Part shown: positions 47,311 through 55,390 of the stretch, piece by piece | Layout of the letters: each line of letters starts with the position of its first letter | How positions within the stretch are numbered: the stretch's first letter is position 1 | Source: an uncultured Raoultella sp. | GTDB taxonomy: Bacteria; Pseudomonadota; Gammaproteobacteria; Enterobacterales; Enterobacteriaceae | Direction of reading: 5' to 3' | Length of the DNA stretch: 64,000 nt | Assembly: GCA_900759445.1 (NCBI GenBank) | Contig: CAAEVH010000006.1 | Location: 1-64,000, forward strand | The notes under the pieces: model-generated | Databases searched by the model: none | The model's input: the letters and a program-made list of their open reading frames with translations, nothing else | Told to the model about the DNA's origin: nothing | Position numbers and translations under genes: made by a program

Positions 47311-47777
47311 CCGAAGTTCGCCCGCCGCTACCGCCGTTTACCCGGGAAAGCGCGCTGCAAAAGGTTCGCGCCGCCGAAGATGGCTGGAACAGCCGCGACG
47401 CGCAAAAAGTGGCGCTGGCCTATACGGCCGACAGCCAGTGGCGCAACCGCAGTGAGTTTGTCCATGGGCGCGCGGAAATCATCGGCTTCCTGACGCGAAA
47501 ATGGCAAAAGGAGCAGCAGTACCGGCTGATTAAGGAGCTGTGGGCGTGGAACGATAACCGTATTGCCGTGCGTTTCGCCTATGAATGGTGTGATGACAGC
47601 GGCAGCTGGTTCCGCTCATATGGCAATGAAAACTGGGAGTTTGATGAGCATGGCCTGATGCATACCCGCTACGCCTGCATTAACGATCTGCCGATTGCCG
47701 CACGGGATCGCCTGTTCCATTGGCCCCAGGGGCGCCGCCCCGATGACCATCCGGGGCTGAGCGAGCTGGGGCTGTAA
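47307..47777 (+). CDS. NTF2-like family protein (DUF1348)
   Basis: 156 residues, NTF2/SnoaL-like cone fold. The N-terminus [104 protein letters not shown]... is the DUF1348 pattern. Function unknown, often a small-molecule enzyme. Its ATG overlaps the stop of the upstream gene, so the pair is translationally coupled. Confidence 0.85.
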   Translation: MTEVRPPLPPFTRESALQKVRAAEDGWNSRDAQKVALAYTADSQWRNRSEFVHGRAEIIGFLTRKWQKEQQYRLIKELWAWNDNRIAVRFAYEWCDDSGSWFRSYGNENWEFDEHGLMHTRYACINDLPIAARDRLFHWPQGRRPDDHPGLSELGL

Positions 47778-47794
47778 ACAGGCGATGTGACGGG

Positions 47795-48331
47795 TTAATC
47801 GGCTTTCGGGAAGTCGACGACCGTATCATTCACCCGGTTCACCATATTGGTGAACAGAATGGCGCTCACCGCGCTGATAATCTCAATCACCTGCTGGTCG
47901 CCGAAGCCAGCGTTACGCAGTGCGCTGACGTCGGCTTCCGGGAGCGTACCGCGAGTGCGCACCAGGGTCTGGACAAACTTGACCAGCGCATCGAGACGGG
48001 CATCATCAGTAAACTCGCCGCGGCGCAGGGCATGGATTTGCTCGCCGCTGTAACCCGCTTTTTTCGCCATTAAGGTATGCGCCGCCAGGCAGTAATCGCA
48101 GCCGGTGGCCTCGCTCACGGCCAGGTTAATCGCTTCCAGCTGTTTGGCATTCAGGCTGCTTTTACTCAGCATCGCGTTATGCGCCAACGCCTGCTGCAAT
48201 GCCGCCGGTGAATGACCGCCAATGGTCAGATAGGCATTGGGCACTTTACCCATCGCTTTTTTGATCGCACCGAAAATTTCTGCGGCTTTACCGGTGACGT
48301 CTTGTTCACGAATATCAGCTAAACGGCTCAT
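47795..48331 (-). CDS. Carboxymuconolactone decarboxylase/AhpD-like protein
   Basis: 178 residues. The alkylhydroperoxidase D active-site pattern E-x-C-x-x-C-x3-H is visible as VSEATGCDYCLAAHTLMAKKAG, and the helical core is ALAHNAMLSKSSLNAKQLEAINLAV. ATG 48331 is preceded by AGGAG. The enzyme likely has a thiol peroxidase-type or related redox activity. It is divergent from the AraC gene, 118 bases away, so that gene may control it. Confidence 0.88.
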   Translation of the reverse strand: MSRLADIREQDVTGKAAEIFGAIKKAMGKVPNAYLTIGGHSPAALQQALAHNAMLSKSSLNAKQLEAINLAVSEATGCDYCLAAHTLMAKKAGYSGEQIHALRRGEFTDDARLDALVKFVQTLVRTRGTLPEADVSALRNAGFGDQQVIEIISAVSAILFTNMVNRVNDTVVDFPKAD

Positions 48332-48448
48332 GGTGTGCTCCTGTGTTTGTGAGGGTGTGATGTGGCAATGGCGACATGTTAGGGACAGGCGGCGTGCTAG
48401 ACTGAGGCTCTTCGTCTCATTTTTTTGTCTTATCGTCTCAGGAGTGGC

Positions 48449-49354
48449 ATGGACAGTCTCAGTCATCTGTTGGCGCTGCTGGCGCCGCGCTGCGAAGTGA
48501 ATCTGCACTGCCGGTTTGGCGGTCGCTGGCAGGCCGGGCATGAGCAGATGCGCAGCGGCGTGGTGCCCTGGCATTTTGTGTTGCGTGGCGAGGGGCGGCT
48601 GACGGTCGGCAGGCAAACCCGGCAGATGCGGGCGGGCGATGTCATCTTGCTCCCGCACGGCTCGCCGCATCTGATGGAAAGTCTGGTGGAGTGGGGGCAG
48701 ATTCTGCCCGTCGCCCACCGCTTTAACGGGACCCTGACCGAGGTCCGAACCGCTACCGACCACGATGCGCTGGAGATGCTGTGCGGCGAATTTTACTTCG
48801 GCCCGCACGTCAGCTGGTTATTTGCGGAACCGGCTGACTTGATTCATCTGCACACCGATGAGCGGGCGGAGTGCCCGGAGCTGGAGCTGCTGCTTAACGT
48901 GCTGGTACGGGAGAGCCTGATGGCGCGCCCCGGCGGCGGGGCTATCGTGCGTAGCCTCGGCGACACGCTGCTGGTTTTGCTGCTGCGTACGCTACTGGGC
49001 AGCGAAGCGCCGCCGGAAGGGCTGCTGCGGCTGATGAGCGATGAACGGCTGATGCCCGCTGTTTTCGCGGTGCTGGAGACGCCGGAGCAGCCCTGGACGC
49101 TGGAGAGCATGGCCGCCCGCGCTTTTTTATCGCGCGCGACCTTCGCCCGGCACTTTGCCCGTGCTTATCACCTCACGCCGCAGGCCTGGCTTTCGCAGCT
49201 GCGGATGGCGATGGCTGCGCGCCTGCTGCGCGTGGAGCGGCAGACCAACCTTGATGTGATTGCCGGGCGCTGTGGGTTTCAGTCGCAGGCCTCGTTCTCG
49301 AAGGCGTTTAAAAAACTGTATGGCGTGACGCCTGGGGAGTGGCGGCGTCGGTAA
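48449..49354 (+). CDS. AraC-family regulator with a cupin N-terminus
   Basis: 301 residues. The N-terminal cupin-type domain (HFVLRGEGRLTVGRQTRQMRAGDVILLPHGSPHLM) is followed by the C-terminal AraC DNA-binding domain with two HTHs (PWTLESMAARAFLSRATFARHFARAYHLTPQAWLSQLRMAMAARLLRVERQTNLDVIAGRCGFQSQASFSKAFKKLYGVTPGEWRRR). ATG 48449 with AGGAG upstream. It is divergent from the AhpD-like gene, its likely target. Confidence 0.88.
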   Translation: MDSLSHLLALLAPRCEVNLHCRFGGRWQAGHEQMRSGVVPWHFVLRGEGRLTVGRQTRQMRAGDVILLPHGSPHLMESLVEWGQILPVAHRFNGTLTEVRTATDHDALEMLCGEFYFGPHVSWLFAEPADLIHLHTDERAECPELELLLNVLVRESLMARPGGGAIVRSLGDTLLVLLLRTLLGSEAPPEGLLRLMSDERLMPAVFAVLETPEQPWTLESMAARAFLSRATFARHFARAYHLTPQAWLSQLRMAMAARLLRVERQTNLDVIAGRCGFQSQASFSKAFKKLYGVTPGEWRRR

Positions 49355-49482
49355 GCGGCTGTGTCGTCGAGGCTGGTCGTGACGGCCGGTGCCGCAGCGG
49401 CGTAAACACAACATTGTCGTCCGGTTTCCGGTTGTGACGCGCGGGCCAGCATCCGCCGTATCATTACCAAACCGGAGGAATT

Positions 49483-49551
49483 ATGGATTTCGCACAGCAA
49501 CAGCAACAGGCGACGCCTGGGCTGCTGGCGCATGAAGCCAAACACCGGTAG
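49483..49551 (+). CDS. Possible small protein of 22 residues
   Basis: A short frame (MDFAQQQQQATPGLLAHEAKHR) lies between the AraC gene and nlpA. Its ribosome site CCGGAGGAATT is excellent. The poly-Gln stretch is low-complexity. I do not recognise it; it may be a real small protein, a leader, or the start of a decayed gene. The surrounding stretch 49355-49658 holds no larger gene. Confidence 0.3.
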   Translation: MDFAQQQQQATPGLLAHEAKHR

Positions 49552-49600
49552 ATGATTTTATTTCCGGTTGCTGTTTTTGCAGTTTAAAACCTGACCATAA

Positions 49601-49636
49601 AGTCGTTATAGTTTCGGACGAAAAATAATAACGACT
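49601..49636 (+). promoter_or_regulatory. Inverted repeat upstream of nlpA
   Basis: AGTCGTTAT (49601-49609) and ATAACGACT (49628-49636) are perfect 9-bp arms with an 18-base spacer, 22 bases before the nlpA start. The hairpin lies in the promoter/leader region. It could be an operator or a leader hairpin; the regulator is unknown. Confidence 0.5.
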
Positions 49637-49658
49637 TCTATGGACTGACAGGGTAAAA

Positions 49659-50471
49659 ATGATGAAATTGCGTTTACGGACAGCCGCCGCCGTGGTGCTG
49701 GCGGGTCTGCTGCTGGCAGGCTGCGACCAGAAAGGCAGCGATGCGAAACACATTAAAGTCGGCGTCATCAACGGCGCGGAACAGGATGTAGCGGAAGTGG
49801 CTAAAAAGGTCGCCAAAGAGAAATATGGTCTGGATGTCGAGCTGGTGGGCTTTAGCGGTTCGCTTCTGCCTAACGAAGCGACGAACGCCGGCGATCTGGA
49901 TGCTAACGTCTTCCAGCACCGGCCGTTCCTGGCGCAGGATAATAAAGCGCACGGCTACCATCTGGTGGCGGTCGGCAACACCTTCGTGTTTCCTATGGCG
50001 GGCTACTCACGCAAAATAAAATCAGTGGCCGAGCTGCAAGACGGGGCGACTATCGCCATTCCGAACGATCCCACCAACCTGGGCCGCGCGTTACTGCTGT
50101 TGCAAAAAGAGCAGCTGATTACCCTGAAGGCAGGGACTGGCCTGCTGCCTACGGCGGTCGATATCACCGCCAACCCGCGTCACCTGAACATTATGGAGCT
50201 GGAAGGGGCGCAGCTGCCGCGCGTGCTGGACGACCCGAAAGTGGATGTGGCGATTATCAGCACCACTTATCTTCAGCAGACCGGTCTCTCGCCGGTGCAT
50301 GACGGGATTTTTATTGAAGATAAAAACTCGCCGTACGTGAATATCATCGTGGCCCGCGAAGAGAATAAAGACGCGGAAAACGTGAAGGAATTTATGCAGT
50401 CCTATCAGTCGCCGGAAGTGGCAAAGGCGGCAGAGACTATCTTTAACGGTGGTGCGGTTCCCGGCTGGTAA
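49659..50471 (+). CDS. nlpA: Lipoprotein NlpA (MetQ/NlpA family)
   Basis: 270 residues, inner-membrane-anchored lipoprotein with lipobox LLAGC after signal peptide. The mature part is a MetQ-type binding-protein fold: KHIKVGVINGAEQDVAEVAKKVAKEKYGLDVELVGFSGSLLPNEATNAGDLDANVFQHRPFL. It matches E. coli NlpA in length and in the C-terminus AKAAETIFNGGAVPGW. Family members bind methionine or a related amino acid; the exact role is unclear. ATG 49659 or 49662. A DMT exporter gene follows 25 bases later. Confidence 0.94.
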   Translation: MMKLRLRTAAAVVLAGLLLAGCDQKGSDAKHIKVGVINGAEQDVAEVAKKVAKEKYGLDVELVGFSGSLLPNEATNAGDLDANVFQHRPFLAQDNKAHGYHLVAVGNTFVFPMAGYSRKIKSVAELQDGATIAIPNDPTNLGRALLLLQKEQLITLKAGTGLLPTAVDITANPRHLNIMELEGAQLPRVLDDPKVDVAIISTTYLQQTGLSPVHDGIFIEDKNSPYVNIIVAREENKDAENVKEFMQSYQSPEVAKAAETIFNGGAVPGW

Positions 50472-50495
50472 TCGTCAACACAAGGAGAGGTGAAT

Positions 50496-51356
50496 ATGGT
50501 CCGGCAGCGTCAGGCGGATTTACTGCTGGTAGCCGCTACGGTTATCGCCGCATGTGGGTGGATATTTTCTCGCGAAGCCATCGCCGGAATGCCGGTTTTC
50601 GCCTTCCTCGGGCTGCGTTTCTTTTTTGCGGCGCTGCTGCTGCTGCCGTTTTGTCGCGGCTTTCACGTTGAGAGGCGACACTGGCGGCAGATGACGATCG
50701 GCGGGCTGTGGTTTGCGCTGAACCTGTGTCTGTGGATCTACTCGGTCTCGACCACCGCCTCGCTGGGCGAGGGGGCGTTTATCATGAGCCTGTCGATGCT
50801 GTTTGTGCCGCTCACCGCATGGGTGATGATGAAAACACGCCCGGCCCGGGCATACTGGGAGTGCCTGCCGGTCGCGATCGTCGGCCTCGGGCTGCTCAGT
50901 CTGCATATGCCGATTGCCTTCCACCCTAGCCAGGGCTGGTTTCTGCTGACCGCGCTGGTGCAGTCGATCTGGTTTTGCTACACCAGCCGCTGCGCCCGCG
51001 ATGTGCCCCTGATCCCGCTGACCACCGTGCAATTGGCGATTACCGGGGTCGTTGGGCTGGGGATCTCCGCCGCTGTCGAAACCTGGGACCAGCCGTTCAC
51101 GCTGCCCACTTTCGGCTGGCTGCTGGCCAGTATTGTTATCGCCACCAGTCTGCGTTTCGGCCTGCAAATGAAGGGGCAGAAGTACGCGGCGGTGGCGAGC
51201 GCTGCGATTATCATGGTGCTGGAGCCGCTGTTGACGGTCATTGCCGCCGCGCTGTGGTACGGCGAACAGCTGCCGTTGCAAAAGATTATTGGCGGTATGC
51301 TGATCCTGGTGGCGCAGCTGTGGTTCCGCTGGCGGATGCTCAGGCCGTTACGCTAA
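50496..51356 (+). CDS. DMT-superfamily transporter (EamA family)
   Basis: 286 residues with about ten helices in two EamA repeats (VAATVIAACGWIFSREAIAGMPVFAFLGLRFFFAALLLLPF; AAIIMVLEPLLTVIAAALWYGEQLPLQKIIGGMLILVAQLWFRW). ATG 50496 is chosen because AAGGAGAGG lies just upstream; a GTG at 50490 is the alternative. It is 25 bases behind nlpA and probably co-transcribed. Substrate unknown. Its 3' end overlaps the NUDIX gene by nine bases on the other strand. Confidence 0.88.
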   Translation: MVRQRQADLLLVAATVIAACGWIFSREAIAGMPVFAFLGLRFFFAALLLLPFCRGFHVERRHWRQMTIGGLWFALNLCLWIYSVSTTASLGEGAFIMSLSMLFVPLTAWVMMKTRPARAYWECLPVAIVGLGLLSLHMPIAFHPSQGWFLLTALVQSIWFCYTSRCARDVPLIPLTTVQLAITGVVGLGISAAVETWDQPFTLPTFGWLLASIVIATSLRFGLQMKGQKYAAVASAAIIMVLEPLLTVIAAALWYGEQLPLQKIIGGMLILVAQLWFRWRMLRPLR

Positions 51357-51902
51357 ACCGTTATGCTGCTGCGCCATCAGATGCAGCAGCGGCACCAGCG
51401 ACAGCCCGTCAGGCATCTCGCCGCGGGCGATCAGCTGGCTGATTTCGGCGAAGGTAAACCAGCCTGTTTCCATCACCTCATCCTGATCCTCATCCATTCC
51501 GACATACGTCAGATCGCGCGCAAGCCAGGTGATAAACAGCTGGTCGCTGCTGCCGTAGGAGGGGTTGTAGCGGATAATTTCGGTGGCCTGTTTCGCCTGA
51601 TAGCCGGTCTCTTCCCGTAGCTCGCGTAGGGCCGCCGCGCGCGGCTCTTCCCCTTCATCAATACCGCCGGACGGAATAGCCCATACCACCTTATCGATCA
51701 GATACCGATAGTGGCGGATCAGCAGCACTTTGTCCTGCTGCATGGCGACAATCCCCACCGCCGGACGCGGGTAATGGACAGAGTAAAAATCGCGGCGCTC
51801 GGCGTCGGTGACGTCGATGGCCACTTTACGCATGCTGAACCACGGAGTTTGCGCAATCACTTCGGCGTCGTGCATATCGGCGGCGCTTAGTCTCTTTTTC
51901 AT
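51348..51902 (-). CDS. NUDIX hydrolase
   Basis: 184 residues, Nudix box GGIDEGEEPRAAALRELREETGY at about 84-106 (G-x5-E-x7-REU-x-EE-x-G-U). It is related to ADP-ribose pyrophosphatase-type enzymes (VHYPRPAVGIVAMQQDKVLLIRHYRYLIDKVVWAIPSGG). ATG 51902 with GAGGAAG upstream is preferred over the earlier GTG/ATG. The exact nucleotide substrate is unknown. It is convergent with the DMT gene. Confidence 0.88.
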   Translation of the reverse strand: MKKRLSAADMHDAEVIAQTPWFSMRKVAIDVTDAERRDFYSVHYPRPAVGIVAMQQDKVLLIRHYRYLIDKVVWAIPSGGIDEGEEPRAAALRELREETGYQAKQATEIIRYNPSYGSSDQLFITWLARDLTYVGMDEDQDEVMETGWFTFAEISQLIARGEMPDGLSLVPLLHLMAQQHNGLA

Positions 51903-52070
51903 CGTAGCCACTTCCTCAGAAAACCCGCGTTCAGGACACCATAGCCTGGGGCGGATGGCAACCGCAGAAAGTTGGCCCAATCTCATCGAACATTGCCCAA
52001 ATGCCCATATTGCGCCAGGCTGGTGGGACGTACGATGTTCGCCAGATAACCGCGAAGAGGAGTGAACATC

Positions 52071-52850
52071 ATGAAAATGACCCAGATCCGTAACTCAACT
52101 CAGCTTATTGAATATGCAGGGAAAAAGTTCCTGATTGACCCGATGCTGGCGGATCGTGGCGCCTGGCCGGGATTCCCGGGCACCGCCCGCGCAGCGCTGC
52201 GTAATCCGTTGGTCGGGCTGCCTTTTTCCCTGAAAACTATCATTGATGTCGATGCGGCGATCGTCACCCATACGCATGATGATCATTGGGATGAGGCGGC
52301 GATCGCCGCGATCCCGAAAACGCTGCCGGTTTTTGTGCAGCATGACGGTGATGCCGGGCTGCTGCGTGGACAGGGATTTCAGGATGTCCGTCTGCTGTCG
52401 GAAGAGAGCGAGTTTGCCGGCGTCCGTTTACAGAAAACCACCTCCGGGCAGCATGGTAGCGACCGCACCTATGCCGTACCGGCTATGGCGGAGCGGCTGG
52501 GCGAAGCCTGCGGCGTGGTGTTTCGCCATCCGCATGAGAAGACGCTGTGGCTGGTCGGCGATACCATCTGGCGTCCTGAAATTGCGGCCGACATGCTACG
52601 GCTACGTCCCGATGTCGTGGTGCTGAATGCCGGGTACGCGCACGTGATTGGATTCGGGCCGATTATCATGGGCAAAGAAGATGTGCTGAAAGCCCATTTC
52701 ACCCTGCCAGAGGCGAAAATTGTCGCCATCCATCTTGAGGCGGTTAATCACTGCCTGCTGAGCCGCGAGGAGCTGCGCGAATACGTGGCGGATAATCAGA
52801 TTGCCGATTGTGTCAGCATCCCGCAGGATGGGGAAAGTATGATCTTTTAA
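52071..52850 (+). CDS. MBL-fold metallo-hydrolase
   Basis: 259 residues. The metal-binding motif of the metallo-beta-lactamase fold is VTHTHDDHWD (HxHxDH). Further ligand candidates lie in WLVGDTIW and IHLEAVNH. It is UlaG/YddR-like in size and layout (LIEYAGKKFLIDPMLADRG). ATG 52071 has GAAGAGGA nine bases upstream; the GTG at 52062 is disfavoured. The AraC/GlxA-type gene follows after 26 bases and may control it. Substrate unknown. Confidence 0.85.
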   Translation: MKMTQIRNSTQLIEYAGKKFLIDPMLADRGAWPGFPGTARAALRNPLVGLPFSLKTIIDVDAAIVTHTHDDHWDEAAIAAIPKTLPVFVQHDGDAGLLRGQGFQDVRLLSEESEFAGVRLQKTTSGQHGSDRTYAVPAMAERLGEACGVVFRHPHEKTLWLVGDTIWRPEIAADMLRLRPDVVVLNAGYAHVIGFGPIIMGKEDVLKAHFTLPEAKIVAIHLEAVNHCLLSREELREYVADNQIADCVSIPQDGESMIF

Positions 52851-52876
52851 GCCCGCCACGGGGAACGGAGAGGATG

Positions 52877-53830
52877 ATGAAATTAACCGATGTCGCGATT
52901 GTTGCCGTGGACGGGTTCAGCCCTTTTCACTACTCGGTTCCCTGCATGTTGTTTGGCGATAGCGTCTCGGAAACGAAACGCTTTAACCTGCAGATTTGCG
53001 CCGAACGGCCGGGATTGTTGACCGCGCGCGACGGTTTTGCGCTCAACGCCAGCGCAGATTTCACCGCCCTTGAGCAGGCCGATATCGTGGTGGTGCCTTA
53101 CTGGGGAGCGGTGCATCAGCGTCCGCCCCAGTCGCTGCTGGATAGCCTGGTACGGGCTAGGGAGAACGGCGCTGAAATCGTCGGGCTGTGCCTCGGTGCC
53201 TTTGTTCTCGGCTATGCCGGGCTGCTGGACGGCAAACGGGCGGCGACCCACTGGGAGTTTGAACAGGCATTTCAGCAGCAGTTTCCCGAGGTGCGGCTGG
53301 ATATCAACGCGCTGTACGTTGATGACCAGCGGATCATTACTTCAGCGGGCACCGCGGCGGCGCTCGACTGCTGTCTGTATATCATTCGCCAGCGTTTCGG
53401 CAGCCTCGCGGCGAATCAAATCGCCCGGCGTATGATCGTGCCGCCCCATCGTGAAGGGGGCCAGGCGCAGTTTATCGCCCAGCCGGTACCGAAAAATACC
53501 CGCGACGCGCGGATTAACGGCCTGCTGGAGTATCTCCAGCAGCATATCGCCGAGCCGCACAACCTCGACTCGCTGGCGCAGGTGGTGGCAATGAGCCGGC
53601 GCACGCTGACTCGTCACTTTACCCGGGCTACCGGCATGAGCATTGCCGACTGGCTGACCATTGAACGTCTACGGCGCAGTCAGCTCCTGCTCGAGGAGGG
53701 GAATATGCCCGTCGAGCAGGTGGCGGAGAGCGTTGGATTCCGCTCCGCCGTGACCTGGCGCCAGCAGTTTAAATCCCGCTTTGGCGTCAGCCCGGCGGAG
53801 TGGCGGCGCACCTTTCGCCGCGGCATTTAG
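52877..53830 (+). CDS. GlxA-family regulator (DJ-1/PfpI domain plus AraC HTH)
   Basis: 317 residues. N-terminal DJ-1/PfpI-like domain (DVAIVAVDGFSPFHYSVPCMLFGDSV..., EIVGLCLGAFVLGYAGLLDGKRAATHWEF, with the nucleophile-type Cys in GLCLGAF), C-terminal AraC domain with two HTHs (LDSLAQVVAMSRRTLTRHFTRATGMSIADWLTIERLRRSQLLLEEGNMPVEQVAESVGFRSAVTWRQQFKSRFGVSPAEWRR). ATG 52877 or 52874. It is close behind the metallo-hydrolase gene and convergent with the alcohol dehydrogenase gene. Ligand unknown. Confidence 0.9.
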   Translation: MKLTDVAIVAVDGFSPFHYSVPCMLFGDSVSETKRFNLQICAERPGLLTARDGFALNASADFTALEQADIVVVPYWGAVHQRPPQSLLDSLVRARENGAEIVGLCLGAFVLGYAGLLDGKRAATHWEFEQAFQQQFPEVRLDINALYVDDQRIITSAGTAAALDCCLYIIRQRFGSLAANQIARRMIVPPHREGGQAQFIAQPVPKNTRDARINGLLEYLQQHIAEPHNLDSLAQVVAMSRRTLTRHFTRATGMSIADWLTIERLRRSQLLLEEGNMPVEQVAESVGFRSAVTWRQQFKSRFGVSPAEWRRTFRRGI

Positions 53831-54876
53831 CCGGCGAGCGTCGCGCTGTCGATCACGAAGCGATATTTGACATCGCCTTTGACCATCCGCTCCCAGGCTT
53901 CGTTGATCTGATCGCCGCGAATCAGCTCAATATCAGCGACGATGCCGTGTTCGGCGCAGAAATCGAGCATCTCCTGGGTTTCCGGGATCCCGCCAATCAT
54001 CGAACCGGCAATCGCACGACGGCGAAATATCAGATTAAACACTTCCGGCGAAGGATGCGGACTGGCCGGCGCGCCGACCAGGGTCAGGGTGCCATCGCGT
54101 TTGAGCAAGGTGGTGAAGGCATCGAGGTTGTGCGGTGCCGCCACGGTGTTGAGGATGAAATCGAAGCTTTTCACGTGGGCGGCCATTTCGTCCTCGTTGC
54201 GTGAGACAACCACCTCATCCGCGCCCAGCGCTTTTGCCGCTTCCCGCTTCGATTCTGAGGTGGTAAAGGCCACCACGTGGGCGCCCATGGCGTGGGCCAA
54301 CTTAATTCCCATATGTCCCAACCCGCCAATACCTACGATGCCGACTTTTTTTCCCGGCCCGACGTTCCAGTGGCGCAGCGGAGAGTACGTGGTGATCCCC
54401 GCGCAGAGCAGCGGCGCCACGGCGGCAAGTTGGGCTTTCGGATGGCGCACGTGCAGCACGTAGCGTTCGTGCACCACAATCTGCTGCGAATAACCGCCGA
54501 GAGTGTGTCCGGGCGCGTCTGCCGTGGGGCCGTTGTAGGTGAGAATCATATGGTCGCAGTAATTTTCCAGCCCTGCTTCGCACTCTTCACACTGTTGACA
54601 GCTGTCGACCATACAGCCGACGCCGACCAGATCTCCCACGTTGAATCCCGAGACCTGATTGCCGATGGCGGTCACCTGGCCGACGATTTCATGTCCCGGC
54701 ACGCAAGGATAGAGCGTACCGGCCCATTCAGATCGCGCCTGATGAAGGTCGGAGTGGCAGACGCCGCAGTAATCGATGGCGATCTGTACATCGTGGGGGC
54801 CCGGGTCGCGGCGGGAGATAGCCATCGATTTCAGCGGTTGGGTGGCGGAGTACGTACCAATAGCATTGATCTGCAT
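53827..54876 (-). CDS. yahK: YahK-type zinc alcohol dehydrogenase/aldehyde reductase
   Basis: 349 residues, medium-chain zinc dehydrogenase of the cinnamyl-alcohol dehydrogenase group. Catalytic zinc ligands lie in YCGVCHSDLHQ and PGHEIVG; the structural-zinc cysteines lie in DSCQQCEECEAGLENYC; the cofactor fold is VGIVGIGGLGHMGIKLAHAMGA. It agrees with E. coli YahK in length and in the C-terminal part (IAGSMIGGIPETQEMLDFCAEHGIVADIELIR). YahK reduces aromatic and aliphatic aldehydes with NADPH. It stands alone here. Confidence 0.9.
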   Translation of the reverse strand: MQINAIGTYSATQPLKSMAISRRDPGPHDVQIAIDYCGVCHSDLHQARSEWAGTLYPCVPGHEIVGQVTAIGNQVSGFNVGDLVGVGCMVDSCQQCEECEAGLENYCDHMILTYNGPTADAPGHTLGGYSQQIVVHERYVLHVRHPKAQLAAVAPLLCAGITTYSPLRHWNVGPGKKVGIVGIGGLGHMGIKLAHAMGAHVVAFTTSESKREAAKALGADEVVVSRNEDEMAAHVKSFDFILNTVAAPHNLDAFTTLLKRDGTLTLVGAPASPHPSPEVFNLIFRRRAIAGSMIGGIPETQEMLDFCAEHGIVADIELIRGDQINEAWERMVKGDVKYRFVIDSATLAG

Positions 54877-55047
54877 AGCGAAACCTCTTTCTGAATGAAC
54901 GTGCTGGATGATTCGGAGGGGATGACCTGCTTTTTGGCGGCAACGGTAAGCGTAGCCTGGTCAGCGCGGGGCGTGGGGCGATTAGCTCAGAGTGTTAAAC
55001 AGACAAAGGGAAAAAGACGGGATAAAAGCGGAAAGGGGTAATAAGAG

Positions 55048-55076
55048 GCGGGTTCCCTGCCTGGCAGGGAACCCGC
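55048..55076. terminator. Strong hairpin after the small monooxygenase gene
   Basis: GCGGGTTCCCTGCC (55048-55061) is self-complementary to GGCAGGGAACCCGC (55063-55076). It lies 13 bases beyond the stop of the minus-strand gene at 55090. No long T-run follows on either strand, so it may terminate both convergent transcripts only partly. Confidence 0.65.
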
Positions 55077-55089
55077 AGCGTTGAGGCGA

Positions 55090-55389
55090 TTATTCTACCG
55101 GCGTCAGATAATCCAGGCGCAGCGGCTCAGCCAGCAGGCTGTCCATTTGCGCGATAAAGGCCTGAAAGTGCGGCAGGGCGATGTGTGCCTCCAGCGCCGC
55201 CGGGTCACGCCACGACTCGCGCATGTAGAAGGTGTCCGGCGCATCGCGCAGCTGAAACAAGGCATAATCCAGATTACCCGCTTCCTGACGGGTCGGCTGT
55301 AACAGCGCTTTCAGCGCCTGCCGCAGAGCGGCCGTTTGCCCCGGTTTGGCCTTCAGAACCGCAATGACAGATACCGTGTCGTTCGTCAT
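55090..55389 (-). CDS. Small antibiotic-biosynthesis-monooxygenase-fold protein
   Basis: 99 residues with the ABM (YgiN-like) dimeric alpha-beta barrel pattern: VSVIAVLKAKPGQTAALRQALKALLQPTRQEAGNLDYALFQLRDAPDTFYMRESWRDPAALEAHIALPHFQAF. Typical of putative quinol monooxygenases. ATG 55389 gives the family length. Its 5' end is one base from the stop of the upstream dehydrogenase gene, so the two are an operon. Reaction is unknown. Confidence 0.87.
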   Translation of the reverse strand: MTNDTVSVIAVLKAKPGQTAALRQALKALLQPTRQEAGNLDYALFQLRDAPDTFYMRESWRDPAALEAHIALPHFQAFIAQMDSLLAEPLRLDYLTPVE

Positions 55390-55390
55390 C

